DNA of 18,866 bases from Pseudomonadota bacterium (GTDB lineage Bacteria; Desulfobacterota; WTBG01; CAIYCZ01). Position numbers and translations under genes: made by a program. Each line of letters opens with the position of its first letter. The stretch's first letter is position 1. Shown piece after piece: positions 6,562-13,954 of the stretch. The stretch spans positions 1 through 18,866 of the forward strand of contig JAPLIX010000402.1 of the NCBI GenBank assembly GCA_026388865.1, in the 5' to 3' direction. The notes beneath the pieces are model-generated. The model saw only the letters and a list, made by a program, of their open reading frames with translations, was not told the origin of the DNA and did not search any database.

Positions 6562-7392
6562 ATGGTCAAAAGAATAAAAGATATGGTAAGTAAGGAAGTA
6601 CTAAACACCCGGGAGGCTGCCAATCTCATCAAGGTAACTACCCAGACGATCAAGAATTACATCTATTCCGGCAAGCTCAAGGCACTAAAGACACCCGGAG
6701 GCCATCACCGGATCCGCAGGATTGATCTGCAGGAGCTGGGCTTTGTTGTTGAAGAAAAAAGCGGGCACACGCAGCTCACTCTGGAAGAAATCACCAATGC
6801 CTACAATCGCCTGCTCAACCAGTACATGACAACCATTGAAGCGCTCATGAAGGCGCTGGATGAACGGGACATCATCTCATCAGGCCATTCTTCACGGGTC
6901 GCCGATTTGTCCTGTAAGGTTGGTGTACAGATGGAACTGGGCGAATCTGAACTGCGCGATCTGCGGCTTACCTCACTCCTGCACGATGTAGGCAAAATCG
7001 GCATCAGCGAAAACATTCTCGGTAAGCCGGGGCGGCTTACCGACCAGGAATATTTCCTTATTAAGAAGCATCCCGAGATTGGAGAGAAAATAGTCGGCAA
7101 AGTAGAATTCCTCCAGCCGCTTGCAGCCAGTATCAGACAATGCCATGAGCGCTTTGATGGCAAGGGCTATCCCGATGGTATTGTCGGCAACACCATTGAT
7201 TTAAACGCCCGCATCATTGCCGTTGCCGACACCTATGATTACCTTCGCTCTGACCTGTCCTTCAGGAGGGCACTGTCAGTGGATGATTCAGTGCGCGAGA
7301 TTAAAAAAGCTGCAGGAAGCCAGTTTGATCCGAGCCTGGTGAAAATTTTTGTTGATACTATCAATGATACGAAGACAAGCTATCAACACTAA
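6562..7392 (+). CDS. MerR-type HTH plus HD-GYP phosphohydrolase
   Basis: This 276-aa protein fuses a DNA-binding domain to a likely cyclic-di-GMP phosphodiesterase. Residues 13-57 are a MerR/excisionase-type winged helix-turn-helix (TREAANLIKVTTQTIKNYI, then GKLKALKTPGGHHRI). Residues about 85-270 form an HD-GYP domain: GHSSRV (108-113), the HD pair at 141-142 in LLHDVGKIGI, KKHPEIG (169-174), the GYP loop FDGKGYPDG (198-206), and D223 in VADTYD. Where the family usually has HHE before the GYP loop, this protein has C194-H195-E196, so one metal ligand appears to be replaced. A purine-rich AAGGGGTGG precedes the ATG. It probably links a cyclic nucleotide or its own DNA binding to transcription; activity is uncertain. 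Confidence 0.85.
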   Translation: MVKRIKDMVSKEVLNTREAANLIKVTTQTIKNYIYSGKLKALKTPGGHHRIRRIDLQELGFVVEEKSGHTQLTLEEITNAYNRLLNQYMTTIEALMKALDERDIISSGHSSRVADLSCKVGVQMELGESELRDLRLTSLLHDVGKIGISENILGKPGRLTDQEYFLIKKHPEIGEKIVGKVEFLQPLAASIRQCHERFDGKGYPDGIVGNTIDLNARIIAVADTYDYLRSDLSFRRALSVDDSVREIKKAAGSQFDPSLVKIFVDTINDTKTSYQH

Positions 7393-7430
7393 AACAGTCC
7401 ACGCTGGCATGCCGGTGACAATACAGCTGT

Positions 7431-7844
7431 ATGAATGATCTCATCGAAGTGGTGGTAAAGCGCGTTTCCCCTGATATGCAATCCGGGCAATACAAGGTGG
7501 TGTTACAGGACAAAGAAACCGGGCGCATACTGCTCATATGGGTTGGACACTTTGAAGGAAACGCCATCGCCCTGGGGCTGGAAGAAAGCTGGACGCCGCG
7601 TCCCATGACCCATGATCTGATCGGCAATATTATTCAGGGATTGCATGCCACGGTAACGCAGGTGGTCATAACAGACCTCAAGCAAAACACCTTTTATGCA
7701 ATCATCAGCCTCGCCTATGACGGCAAAGAGGCTACGATCGATTCCCGGCCGAGTGATGCCATCGCGGTGGCGATACGCCAGAAGGCACCCATACTGGTCA
7801 GCCGGGGCCTTGCAGATAAGATGATTGATTTCATTGACCATTGA
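7431..7844 (+). CDS. Bifunctional nuclease (DUF151) family protein
   Basis: This 137-residue DUF151/BFN-domain protein matches the family along its length. LLIWVGHFEGNAIAL (34-48), RPMTHDLIGNII (57-68), NTFYAIISL (86-94) and IDSRPSDAIAVAIR (103-116) are its conserved blocks. Family members have been reported with DNase/RNase activity, but the cellular role is poorly defined. No ribosome binding site is visible before the ATG. It lies 38 nt after the HD-GYP gene and may share its transcript, which would end at the terminator at 7946-7980. Confidence 0.9.
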   Translation: MNDLIEVVVKRVSPDMQSGQYKVVLQDKETGRILLIWVGHFEGNAIALGLEESWTPRPMTHDLIGNIIQGLHATVTQVVITDLKQNTFYAIISLAYDGKEATIDSRPSDAIAVAIRQKAPILVSRGLADKMIDFIDH

Positions 7845-7888
7845 CCGGTTGCATGCCTCGCTAGCCCCGCCGTGCAGGCGGGAAGCTT

Positions 7889-7894
7889 TATAAT
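7889..7894 (+). promoter_or_regulatory. Possible -10 box upstream of the YdcF-like gene
   Basis: A perfect TATAAT lies just after a GC-rich hairpin (CCCGCC 7867-7872, GGCGGG 7877-7882). No good -35 box is found at the right distance because the hairpin occupies that position. If it is real, the transcript would reach the terminator at 7946-7980 before the YdcF-like gene, making an attenuated leader or a short RNA. Confidence 0.25.
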
Positions 7895-7945
7895 ACCATG
7901 CTTAATAAACGGTGCGGGAAACTCACGCTGTAACCGGCACCAGGG

Positions 7946-7980
7946 AAACCCTTCTGCAATACCGTCAAGAGGGGTTTTTT
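7946..7980 (+). terminator. Rho-independent terminator
   Basis: AAACCCTTCT (7946-7955) pairs with AGAGGGGTTT (7968-7977), a 10-bp stem with one G-U, and runs into six consecutive T (7975-7980). It lies about 100 nt after the DUF151 gene and 104 nt before the YdcF-like start. It could end the first transcript or attenuate the second. Confidence 0.7.
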
Positions 7981-8083
7981 AATATCCCGGGGATTTCCTG
8001 CCCGCGGTTTTATGCTGACGGGTGCTCTTCACCGTGCGATATCATCACGACTGCATTGCATACGTGCCGATGCGGGGTCCATC

Positions 8084-8731
8084 GTGAAAAAGCTTCTCCT
8101 CATATGCGCCATTTTTGTCCTCGTTATAACGGGAGCGATATCTCAGCACGCGTTCCTGCTCACCCGCTATGCGCAGTTTTTTACCGTCAATACCGGAACC
8201 AGGGGCGCGGATGCTCTGGTGGTGCTGGCCGGGGGCATACTGACGCGCCTGCCGCGCGCGATTGAGTTGTATCAGCAGGGGTATGCGCCGCGCCTTATTC
8301 TCACTGAGCAGCGCCAGCATTATCCCGCTTTACGGCACGTGTGCGGTGATGAATGGCAGATTGCTCCGTCAATCATCGAGGCCCTGCATGCCAGCGCAAC
8401 TCCGGTTTATCTTCCGTCCCTGAAACCGGGAGGGGTGACCTCCACGTTTGATGAGGCCTATGACCTGCGCGACTACAGCACCAGGAACCGGTTTAAGCAC
8501 CTCATCATCGTAACGGACGCATACCATACCAGGCGGGCGCTGTACGCGTTTCAAAAAGTGTTTAACGGAACCGGCATTCGCGTCGAGGCCATGGGTGCTG
8601 AAAACAACATCTTTAATGAATCAAACTGGTGGCAGTCTGATCTCGGCATTGGCGGCTACCTCACGGAAAGCATTAAATATGCAGTCTATCTTTTCAGCAG
8701 CAGGAATGTCTCGTTTATAAAAAATTACTGA
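8084..8731 (+). CDS. YdcF-like (DUF218) membrane-anchored protein
   Basis: This 215-residue protein belongs to the DUF218/YdcF family, which includes SanA and ElyC. Members affect envelope integrity, and some bind SAM, but the biochemistry is unresolved. I prefer the GTG at 8084: it is preceded by GGGG and makes the protein begin with KK and a hydrophobic anchor (about 3-27). An in-frame ATG at 8012 would add 24 unlike residues before the anchor. Family blocks are DALVVLAGG (43-51), the TSTFDEA stretch (119-125) and the core IIVTDAYHTRRA (141-152). It lies after a terminator and 21 nt before the cation transporter, with which it may be co-transcribed. Confidence 0.82.
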   Translation: MKKLLLICAIFVLVITGAISQHAFLLTRYAQFFTVNTGTRGADALVVLAGGILTRLPRAIELYQQGYAPRLILTEQRQHYPALRHVCGDEWQIAPSIIEALHASATPVYLPSLKPGGVTSTFDEAYDLRDYSTRNRFKHLIIVTDAYHTRRALYAFQKVFNGTGIRVEAMGAENNIFNESNWWQSDLGIGGYLTESIKYAVYLFSSRNVSFIKNY

Positions 8732-8752
8732 TCACCGGCTTATACCATCTGC

Positions 8753-10189
8753 ATGATGATGCCAAAAAACAACGAAAAGCAACTGGTGGCATTTACCTCA
8801 GTCCTGGCAGCGCTATTTTTAGTTACCATAAAAACTGTTGTCGGACTCGCCACGGGAAGCCTCGGCATATTATCCGAAGCCGCACACTCAGCTCTTGATC
8901 TTGGCGCAGCGGTGGTGACGCTGTTTGCCGTGCGCATCTCTGATAAACCTCCTGATGCTGACCACACCTATGGACACGGGAAGGTGGAAAGCTTCTCGGC
9001 GCTCATCGAAACGCTGCTCCTGCTTGTTACCTGCGGGTGGATTATATATGAGGCTTTTGAGCGGCTGTTTTTCGGCAAATCCATTGAAGTCATCAACACC
9101 ACCTGGGGTATCGGGACCATGGTGCTTTCTATCGTTATTGATATTTCGCGGTCGCGGGCACTGAAAAAAATGGCCGACAAATACAACAGCCAGGCGCTTG
9201 AGGCCGATGCCCTCCATTTTTCAAGTGACGTATGGAGTTCCCTGGTCGTTATTGGCGGACTGGCGTGTGTAGGGCTTGGCACCTATTTTAAAATTCCCCT
9301 GCTGCACTATGCAGACCCCGTTTCCGCACTGGGTGTTTCGCTGCTGGTGATAGTCGTGAGCATTAAACTGGGCAAACGGACCATCGATGTTCTGCTTGAT
9401 ACAACCCCGCAGGGAATGATCGCTGATATTTTGCAGACCGCAAAAGATATCCAGGGAGTGCTTGATATCGCCAGCGTCAGAGTGCGGCCTTCAGGCCCGC
9501 TCTTTTTCATCGACTTGAACGTCGGCATAAGTAAAAATGAGAGCCACCGTGTGGTCCATACCATTGTTCATAAAATCAGGACCGCGCTCAAAGACAGATT
9601 TCCCAATAGTGATATCGTAATCAGCACCTATCCTATAGATGTTGCCGGCATCGAAGAAGAAGAGACCTATGGTACGGTGAAGCAGATAGTCGATACCTTT
9701 CCCGTGTGCACCAATATTCATAATATTAATGTCTATGAGGTATCCGGCAAAAGGCATATTGCCGTTCACATAGAAGTGACGGAAAATTTGCGCCTTGAGC
9801 AGTCTCATGAGCTGTCACATGAAATAACCGCACTGATTCAGCAGCAGCTGCCGGATGTGCGAGACGTGAATGTTACGTTTGAAACCGCCAAGCAGCGGCA
9901 TATTGTTGCTCAGGACGTAACCGGGCAGAGTGCAGACTTGATCGGCAGGCTTGATGAGATGATCAATAAAGCCCCGGATAAGCTTAACTGCCATGACATC
10001 AAGATTTACCGCCAGGGCGAAAAAGTATCTGTCTTCCTGCACTGCGGGCTGAAGGGAAACTACGGCAGTGAGCGGATTGAAAAGCTCTCAAAAAATATTT
10101 CCCGGCGGATCAAAAAAAACTTCACCAGGGTGGACAGCGTACACATCCATGTTGAGCCCCTCGACGCCAAACCCGGGGACTCTGCGTGA
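8753..10189 (+). CDS. Cation diffusion facilitator with extended C-terminus
   Basis: This is a divalent-metal/proton antiporter that exports metals from the cytoplasm. The N-terminal part has the CDF membrane domain with about six helices (10-210). HxxxD metal sites occur at H45/D49 in TM2 (SEAAHSALD) and H155/D159 in TM5 (DALHFSSD), a pattern typical of zinc-type members. At 478 aa it is far longer than the usual ~300. Residues 221-296 form the normal cytoplasmic ferredoxin-like domain. Two more stretches, about 305-380 and 393-470, have a similar spacing of a helix, hydrophobic strand pairs and a terminal VxVTFE or VHIHVEP strand, which I read as repeats of that domain. Three consecutive ATG codons begin the gene, with no obvious ribosome binding site. 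The metal is not identified. Confidence 0.88.
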   Translation: MMMPKNNEKQLVAFTSVLAALFLVTIKTVVGLATGSLGILSEAAHSALDLGAAVVTLFAVRISDKPPDADHTYGHGKVESFSALIETLLLLVTCGWIIYEAFERLFFGKSIEVINTTWGIGTMVLSIVIDISRSRALKKMADKYNSQALEADALHFSSDVWSSLVVIGGLACVGLGTYFKIPLLHYADPVSALGVSLLVIVVSIKLGKRTIDVLLDTTPQGMIADILQTAKDIQGVLDIASVRVRPSGPLFFIDLNVGISKNESHRVVHTIVHKIRTALKDRFPNSDIVISTYPIDVAGIEEEETYGTVKQIVDTFPVCTNIHNINVYEVSGKRHIAVHIEVTENLRLEQSHELSHEITALIQQQLPDVRDVNVTFETAKQRHIVAQDVTGQSADLIGRLDEMINKAPDKLNCHDIKIYRQGEKVSVFLHCGLKGNYGSERIEKLSKNISRRIKKNFTRVDSVHIHVEPLDAKPGDSA

Positions 10190-10238
10190 GCAGGAATAAT
10201 GAATAACGCTAGGGCGTGCCTGACTGCATGCGATGAGT

Positions 10239-10832
10239 TCACTCCGTTTGGCAGCGATTGCGCACAACTGCTTCTCTGATCAACGCCCCCAGCTTCTGCG
10301 CCGCCTCGATATATTCGGGGAACTCGCTTACCGGCCGATTGCCCGTCGAGGCAATCACTTCCCCGATCAGATTCAGCCCGGAATAGTCGGCAAAACATTT
10401 AAAGGTCTCAAGCGCCTTCTCCGCGCCGAATGCAGCCTGGCACAGAACCATGCCGCCCGCCTTGCCGGTAAAGGGCTGCCAGCCGTGCCATGCCATGCCG
10501 GTATATTCCCCGATGCCCCGGTAGCTTGAAGCAATGCTGCGGTCAATCATATTCTTCATAAGGCCGGACACATTATAATAGTAGTTTGGCGAGCCGAGCA
10601 CCAGCGCCTGCGCGGTAAGCATTTTTTCCAGGAGCCCTGGCATATCATCCTTTTTTACACACACTCCCTTATGTTTTACGCAGCTCAGGCATCCGGTACA
10701 AAAACCGATGGCAAAATCTGAAAGAAAAATAAGCTCGCTTTCAATCTCTGCTGCATCGAGGACCGCCTGCAGCAGGGTTGCCGTGTTTCCGTTTTTTCGT
10801 GCGCTGCCACATATGCCAAGAATTTTAACCAT
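10239..10832 (-). CDS. Isf-type iron-sulfur flavoprotein / NADPH-dependent FMN reductase
   Basis: This 197-residue flavodoxin-fold oxidoreductase has the FMN-phosphate loop GSARKNGNT (9-17) and SPNYYYNVSGLMKNMIDR after the third strand, as in the FMN-reductase family. C45-x2-C48-x2-C51-x6-C58 forms a compact cysteine motif like that which binds a 4Fe-4S cluster in archaeal and anaerobe Isf proteins. It probably shuttles electrons or reduces oxygen, peroxide or quinones in an anaerobe. GGAGAGG lies just upstream of the ATG on this strand. It is transcribed convergently with the cation transporter, 49 nt away, and has no obvious operon partner. Substrate is unknown. Confidence 0.85.
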   Translation of the reverse strand: MVKILGICGSARKNGNTATLLQAVLDAAEIESELIFLSDFAIGFCTGCLSCVKHKGVCVKKDDMPGLLEKMLTAQALVLGSPNYYYNVSGLMKNMIDRSIASSYRGIGEYTGMAWHGWQPFTGKAGGMVLCQAAFGAEKALETFKCFADYSGLNLIGEVIASTGNRPVSEFPEYIEAAQKLGALIREAVVRNRCQTE

Positions 10833-10956
10833 AGTACCTCTCCGTGCGTGCTGGTCAGGAAATTGCGTGGTTTAAAAATATAAGATTCAAAGAAACTTTT
10901 AATAGATTCGTCAGTTATTATAGTAAAGTATCTCTGTAGGGAGACAGAACAGCATT

Positions 10957-11117
10957 GATGCTCTCGTAAAAAACTGTCATTGCGGTGCACTGTAACCCAG
11001 AGCACAGCGAAGGGGAAGTGAATCAATCTCTGCCTCTGTAAGTGCTTGAAAAAGCGAGGTTGCCGCGTCGCTCCGCTCCTCGCAATGACACGCGCCGGGA
11101 CTTTTTACGAGACCATC
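10957..11117. mobile_element. MITE-like element with AGCATT target duplication
   Basis: Terminal inverted repeats of 16 bp, GATGCTCTCGTAAAAA (10957-10972) and TTTTTACGAGACCATC (11102-11117), differ at one position. GTCATTGCG (10976-10984) and CGCAATGAC (11081-11089) form a second inverted pair inside. The 161-bp element is flanked on both sides by AGCATT (10951-10956 and 11118-11123), as expected for a 6-bp target-site duplication. There is no open frame, so it would need a transposase in trans. The rest of the 10833-11251 spacer holds only the promoter at 11163. Confidence 0.7.
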
Positions 11118-11162
11118 AGCATTTAATGCCAATATTATTTCTCCATACCGTAGTGTTTCTTG

Positions 11163-11190
11163 TTGACATATTAAGAAATAAATTTAAAAT
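11163..11190 (+). promoter_or_regulatory. Promoter for the exported unknown protein
   Basis: A perfect TTGACA (11163-11168) is followed after 16 nt by TAAAAT (11185-11190) in AT-rich DNA, about 60 nt upstream of the coding start. It lies outside the mobile element. Confidence 0.55.
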
Positions 11191-11251
11191 TTAAAAAAAT
11201 CATATACTTTGTCACTAACCACATCCCCTCTTTTAAATAAGGAGCCCTGCT

Positions 11252-11833
11252 ATGAAAAATATCATGAGAACAAACGGTGTGATTATCAGTATCGCCTCAG
11301 CCATGGTGCTGCTGTGCGGTCTTTTTGCTCCCGTCACTGCCGCAGATACTATTAATCTTAATAATGTCCACTACATTGTCTTGACTCCGGGACACAGCAA
11401 AACCATTGCCTATGATCTGGACTGGGGCCAGGTGCACACGGCGGTGGTGCATATGTTCGGGCTCGTCACTAAAACAGATAAAGACGGAAACCCGGTAAAG
11501 CCTACCTTTAAATTTTCCGCTGCTGTCACTGATTCTATCGGCGAAGGTTCGGAGCTTGTTTTTGCCACAACCGGTTTTGTCGGCCTCATCGACCATTTTC
11601 TGTTTGCCAGCGATGAAAATCTCACGCAAAAAATTGCCAACTCGTTTTTTGCCAACTACTCATACAGCTCTGACACCGTCAGTGCCAGCAGAGAGATACC
11701 CGTGATGCCCTTCAGCGGCGGCGGCATAAAAGGGATACTAGCAGCGCAGGCAATACTGGTAACCGGCTTTGTTCTGCCGATCGGGAATCCTGACTTCCCG
11801 GTAACCATGAGCATGAGATTCGACCTGAACTAA
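11252..11833 (+). CDS. Exported protein of unknown function
   Basis: I do not recognise this 193-residue protein. It begins with a clear signal peptide: a basic start, a hydrophobic core about 9-26 and likely cleavage after VTA near residue 30. The mature part of about 163 residues is rich in alternating hydrophobic and polar residues and in Thr, Ser, Asp and Asn, and it ends in MSMRFDLN, suggesting a beta-rich periplasmic or surface protein. It has no mature-part cysteine, no metal motif and no membrane helix that I can see. AAGGAG lies 9 nt upstream of the ATG and a good promoter lies at 11163. It is monocistronic and converges with mqnC 15 nt downstream. Confidence 0.8.
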   Translation: MKNIMRTNGVIISIASAMVLLCGLFAPVTAADTINLNNVHYIVLTPGHSKTIAYDLDWGQVHTAVVHMFGLVTKTDKDGNPVKPTFKFSAAVTDSIGEGSELVFATTGFVGLIDHFLFASDENLTQKIANSFFANYSYSSDTVSASREIPVMPFSGGGIKGILAAQAILVTGFVLPIGNPDFPVTMSMRFDLN

Positions 11834-11864
11834 GCGCCCTGCTCCTGTTCACGGGTAGCGCTTA
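11831..11864. terminator. Inverted repeat at convergent gene ends
   Basis: TAAGCGC (11831-11837) and GCGCTTA (11858-11864) form a perfect 7-bp stem over the junction of two convergent genes. The loop is 20 nt and only a short A/T tail follows, so a bidirectional terminator is possible but weak. Confidence 0.3.
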
Positions 11865-12919
11865 ATAATTTTGTACCCGGTATTTCGCTGTGCAGGAATT
11901 TTCCCTGCACGGCGAATCAGGCTTACCATCTCTTCTTCCGTAAGGCTGTAGGAAGCGCCCGCCGCCCGCACCACATTTTCCTCAAGCATAATACTTCCCA
12001 GGTCATTGGCTCCGAAAGAGAGCGTTATCTGACCAATATCCGGGCCCTGGGTTACCCAGGAGCCCTGGATGTTCTCAATGTTATCCAGATAGACGCGGGA
12101 GACGGCAAGGGTCCTGAGATAGTCGAGGGCTGATGTTTCCCCGCCGCCCAGTTCGGTGTGCGCGGTTTTAAAGCTCCAGGGAATAAAGGCCCTGAACCCG
12201 CCGCGCCGGTCCTGCAGGTCCCGTATGCGGCGCAGGTGCTCAATGCGCTCCTCGCAGGTTTCAACGCTGCCGATCATCATGGTAGCGGTTGTTTTAAGTC
12301 CCATGGCATGTGCTGTTTCCATGACGCTAAGCCACTCTGCGGACTTTATCTTGCAGGGGCTGATAATGCCCCGCACCCGGTCAGAGAGAATTTCCGCGCC
12401 GCCGCCGGGAAGCGAGTCAAGCCCTGCGTCGCGCAGACGTGATAGAACAGCCGCCACGGGCTGGCCTGAGCGCTGCGCGAAATGGGAAATTTCAGGCGGA
12501 GAAAATGAATGGATGCAGACAGCAAAGCGCTCTTTTATTTTCCCCACCAGCTCCAGAATATACTCCAGGGACAGGGTCGGATGCAGCCCGCCCTGCAGCA
12601 TGATCTGTGTGGCTCCACGGGAAACCGCTTCCGCCACCTTGACTAAAATTTCCTCTTGATTCAGCAGGTATGCATCCGGGCTTGACGCATCCCGGTAGAA
12701 GGCGCAGAACCGGCATTTGCTGGTGCAGATGTTCGTGTAGTTGATATTTCGGTCAATGATAAAGGTTATGCTGTCATCCGGGTGGAATACATCGGCGCAC
12801 GCCTGAGCGCACTGCCCCAGGGTCAGGAGGTCGGCCTCTTCAAAAAGCCGCAGGGCATCCTCATCAGTAATCCGCTGCCGGTTAATAGCTCTTGTAAGAA
12901 TATCTTCAGTGCTGCTCAC
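11849..12919 (-). CDS. mqnC: Cyclic dehypoxanthine futalosine synthase
   Basis: MqnC is the radical-SAM enzyme that closes the spiro ring of dehypoxanthinyl futalosine in the futalosine route to menaquinone. The 356-aa protein has the cluster-binding CxxxCxxC (C65, C69, C72 in NICTSKCRFCAF), QGGLHP (113-118) and the PGGGAEIL block shared with MqnE. The start is GTG, and its GTGA overlaps the mqnA stop by 4 nt, so the two are translationally coupled. The closely related MqnE lies two genes upstream. I distinguish them by the sequence after the cysteines and by the ALGQ-like N-terminus, so the C/E assignment is good but not absolute. Confidence 0.9.
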   Translation of the reverse strand: MSSTEDILTRAINRQRITDEDALRLFEEADLLTLGQCAQACADVFHPDDSITFIIDRNINYTNICTSKCRFCAFYRDASSPDAYLLNQEEILVKVAEAVSRGATQIMLQGGLHPTLSLEYILELVGKIKERFAVCIHSFSPPEISHFAQRSGQPVAAVLSRLRDAGLDSLPGGGAEILSDRVRGIISPCKIKSAEWLSVMETAHAMGLKTTATMMIGSVETCEERIEHLRRIRDLQDRRGGFRAFIPWSFKTAHTELGGGETSALDYLRTLAVSRVYLDNIENIQGSWVTQGPDIGQITLSFGANDLGSIMLEENVVRAAGASYSLTEEEMVSLIRRAGKIPAQRNTGYKIIKRYP

Positions 12920-13743
12920 GCTACATCCGCAAATTCAAGTTTCGGGACAGCTGTAATGGCGCCAAGGGCCTGTGCCCTGCGCAGGAATTCAAGGCAGCCT
13001 TCCTGATAGTCGGGGCCGAATTCAAACCTGAGCCCCGTGAAATAGTTCTTTAAAAAGCGCGCGGAAAACGGGCTCCACTGAGACACGTCACGGGCAATGG
13101 CGCCTATCTGCTGCAGGCTGTGCTCCATGGACAGCACAAAGGCATGGTACACGGTTTTCACCGCGTCCGGATGCTGCCGGGCATAGACTCTTCTCACCGC
13201 CCAGACCGCATAGACCATCTTTTTCGCGGTGAGCAGACGCCACTCTTCACCCAGGTCATAGACGTGAAATTTACCCGGCCTGACAACCGTGCGCAAAGCA
13301 TCATCGCCGATCAGGAGTCCTGCGTCCGCCTCCATGAACATCTGCGCCAGGTCCGGTGGGCTCTCAAAGTATCGGGGGACTACATTATACCGGTCATTGA
13401 GGATAATCCTGGTGAGCACCTGGGAAGTGGCGGAGGTGTTTGCCAGTGCAACCGGCCTGCCGTGAAGCTCCCCGGCGGGAATCTTGCTCACCAGAAGGAT
13501 GCTCAGAACCCTGCCATCAGAGCTGACGGTCAGCCGCGGCAGCAGCAGCAGCTCTGCGGCATGCCGGGCATACTCAATGGCCGGAATGGGACTGATATCA
13601 AGCTCCCCTCGCAGCAGGCGCTGGGAAAGTTCGGTCGGCGTGTGTTTATAGAGCTCAATATCAGGCAGCACGCCGTTTTTCACCAGCCCGTAGTAGAGCG
13701 GCAGGCAGTTAAGAAACTGAATATGTCCGACGCGGGGAAGCAC
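12916..13743 (-). CDS. mqnA: Chorismate dehydratase
   Basis: MqnA removes water from chorismate to give 3-(1-carboxyvinyl)benzoate, the first step of the futalosine pathway. It has a periplasmic-binding-protein-like fold without a signal peptide. I start at the GTG at 13743, because AGGTGA lies just upstream and VGHIQFLNCLPLYYGL then falls at residues 5-20 as in the family. A TTG at 13791 would add 16 residues. The other recognisable blocks are ELDISPIPAIEYA and LLIGDDAL. The resulting 275 aa is normal. It is coupled to mqnC, and mqnE lies upstream beyond an AT-rich repeat. Confidence 0.9.
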   Translation of the reverse strand: MLPRVGHIQFLNCLPLYYGLVKNGVLPDIELYKHTPTELSQRLLRGELDISPIPAIEYARHAAELLLLPRLTVSSDGRVLSILLVSKIPAGELHGRPVALANTSATSQVLTRIILNDRYNVVPRYFESPPDLAQMFMEADAGLLIGDDALRTVVRPGKFHVYDLGEEWRLLTAKKMVYAVWAVRRVYARQHPDAVKTVYHAFVLSMEHSLQQIGAIARDVSQWSPFSARFLKNYFTGLRFEFGPDYQEGCLEFLRRAQALGAITAVPKLEFADVA

Positions 13744-13820
13744 AAAATCACCTGTCAAATAAGTTGATATTCTAAGTCTGCGGTAAAGCAAAATTGTGAC
13801 ATAATGTAAGTCAAATATAA

Positions 13821-13945
13821 ATTCTAAATCCTAATTTCGAAATACTAAACAATTACAAAATGCAAAAACGTAATATTAAAATCGAAGAGTTTTTTGATTT
13901 TGTCATTTTGGTTTCGGATTTATTTAGGGTTTAGGATTTCGTATT
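13821..13945. repeat. AT-rich imperfect inverted repeat
   Basis: AAATCCTAA (13826-13834) and TTAGGATTT (13931-13939) are perfect inverted 9-mers. Between them the two arms remain similar in composition, with repeated TTCGAAAT/ATCCGAAA and CAAAATG/CATTTTG blocks, giving a long imperfect hairpin. Base composition is sharply more AT-rich than the genes on each side. It fills the 211-nt gap between mqnE and mqnA. I find no reading frame and no clear target duplication. It resembles non-coding repeats common in spacers of several environmental phyla. Confidence 0.55.
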
Positions 13946-13954
13946 TTATGTTTT

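Noticed and set aside
7911..7980. Known riboswitch (cobalamin, TPP, c-di-GMP, SAM, guanidine) before the YdcF-like gene
   Set aside because: I looked for consensus cores and found none. Only a stem and a terminator can be supported.
13120..13767. 215-codon plus-strand frame opposite mqnA
   Set aside because: mqnA is strongly supported on the other strand, and the antisense translation looks like no family.
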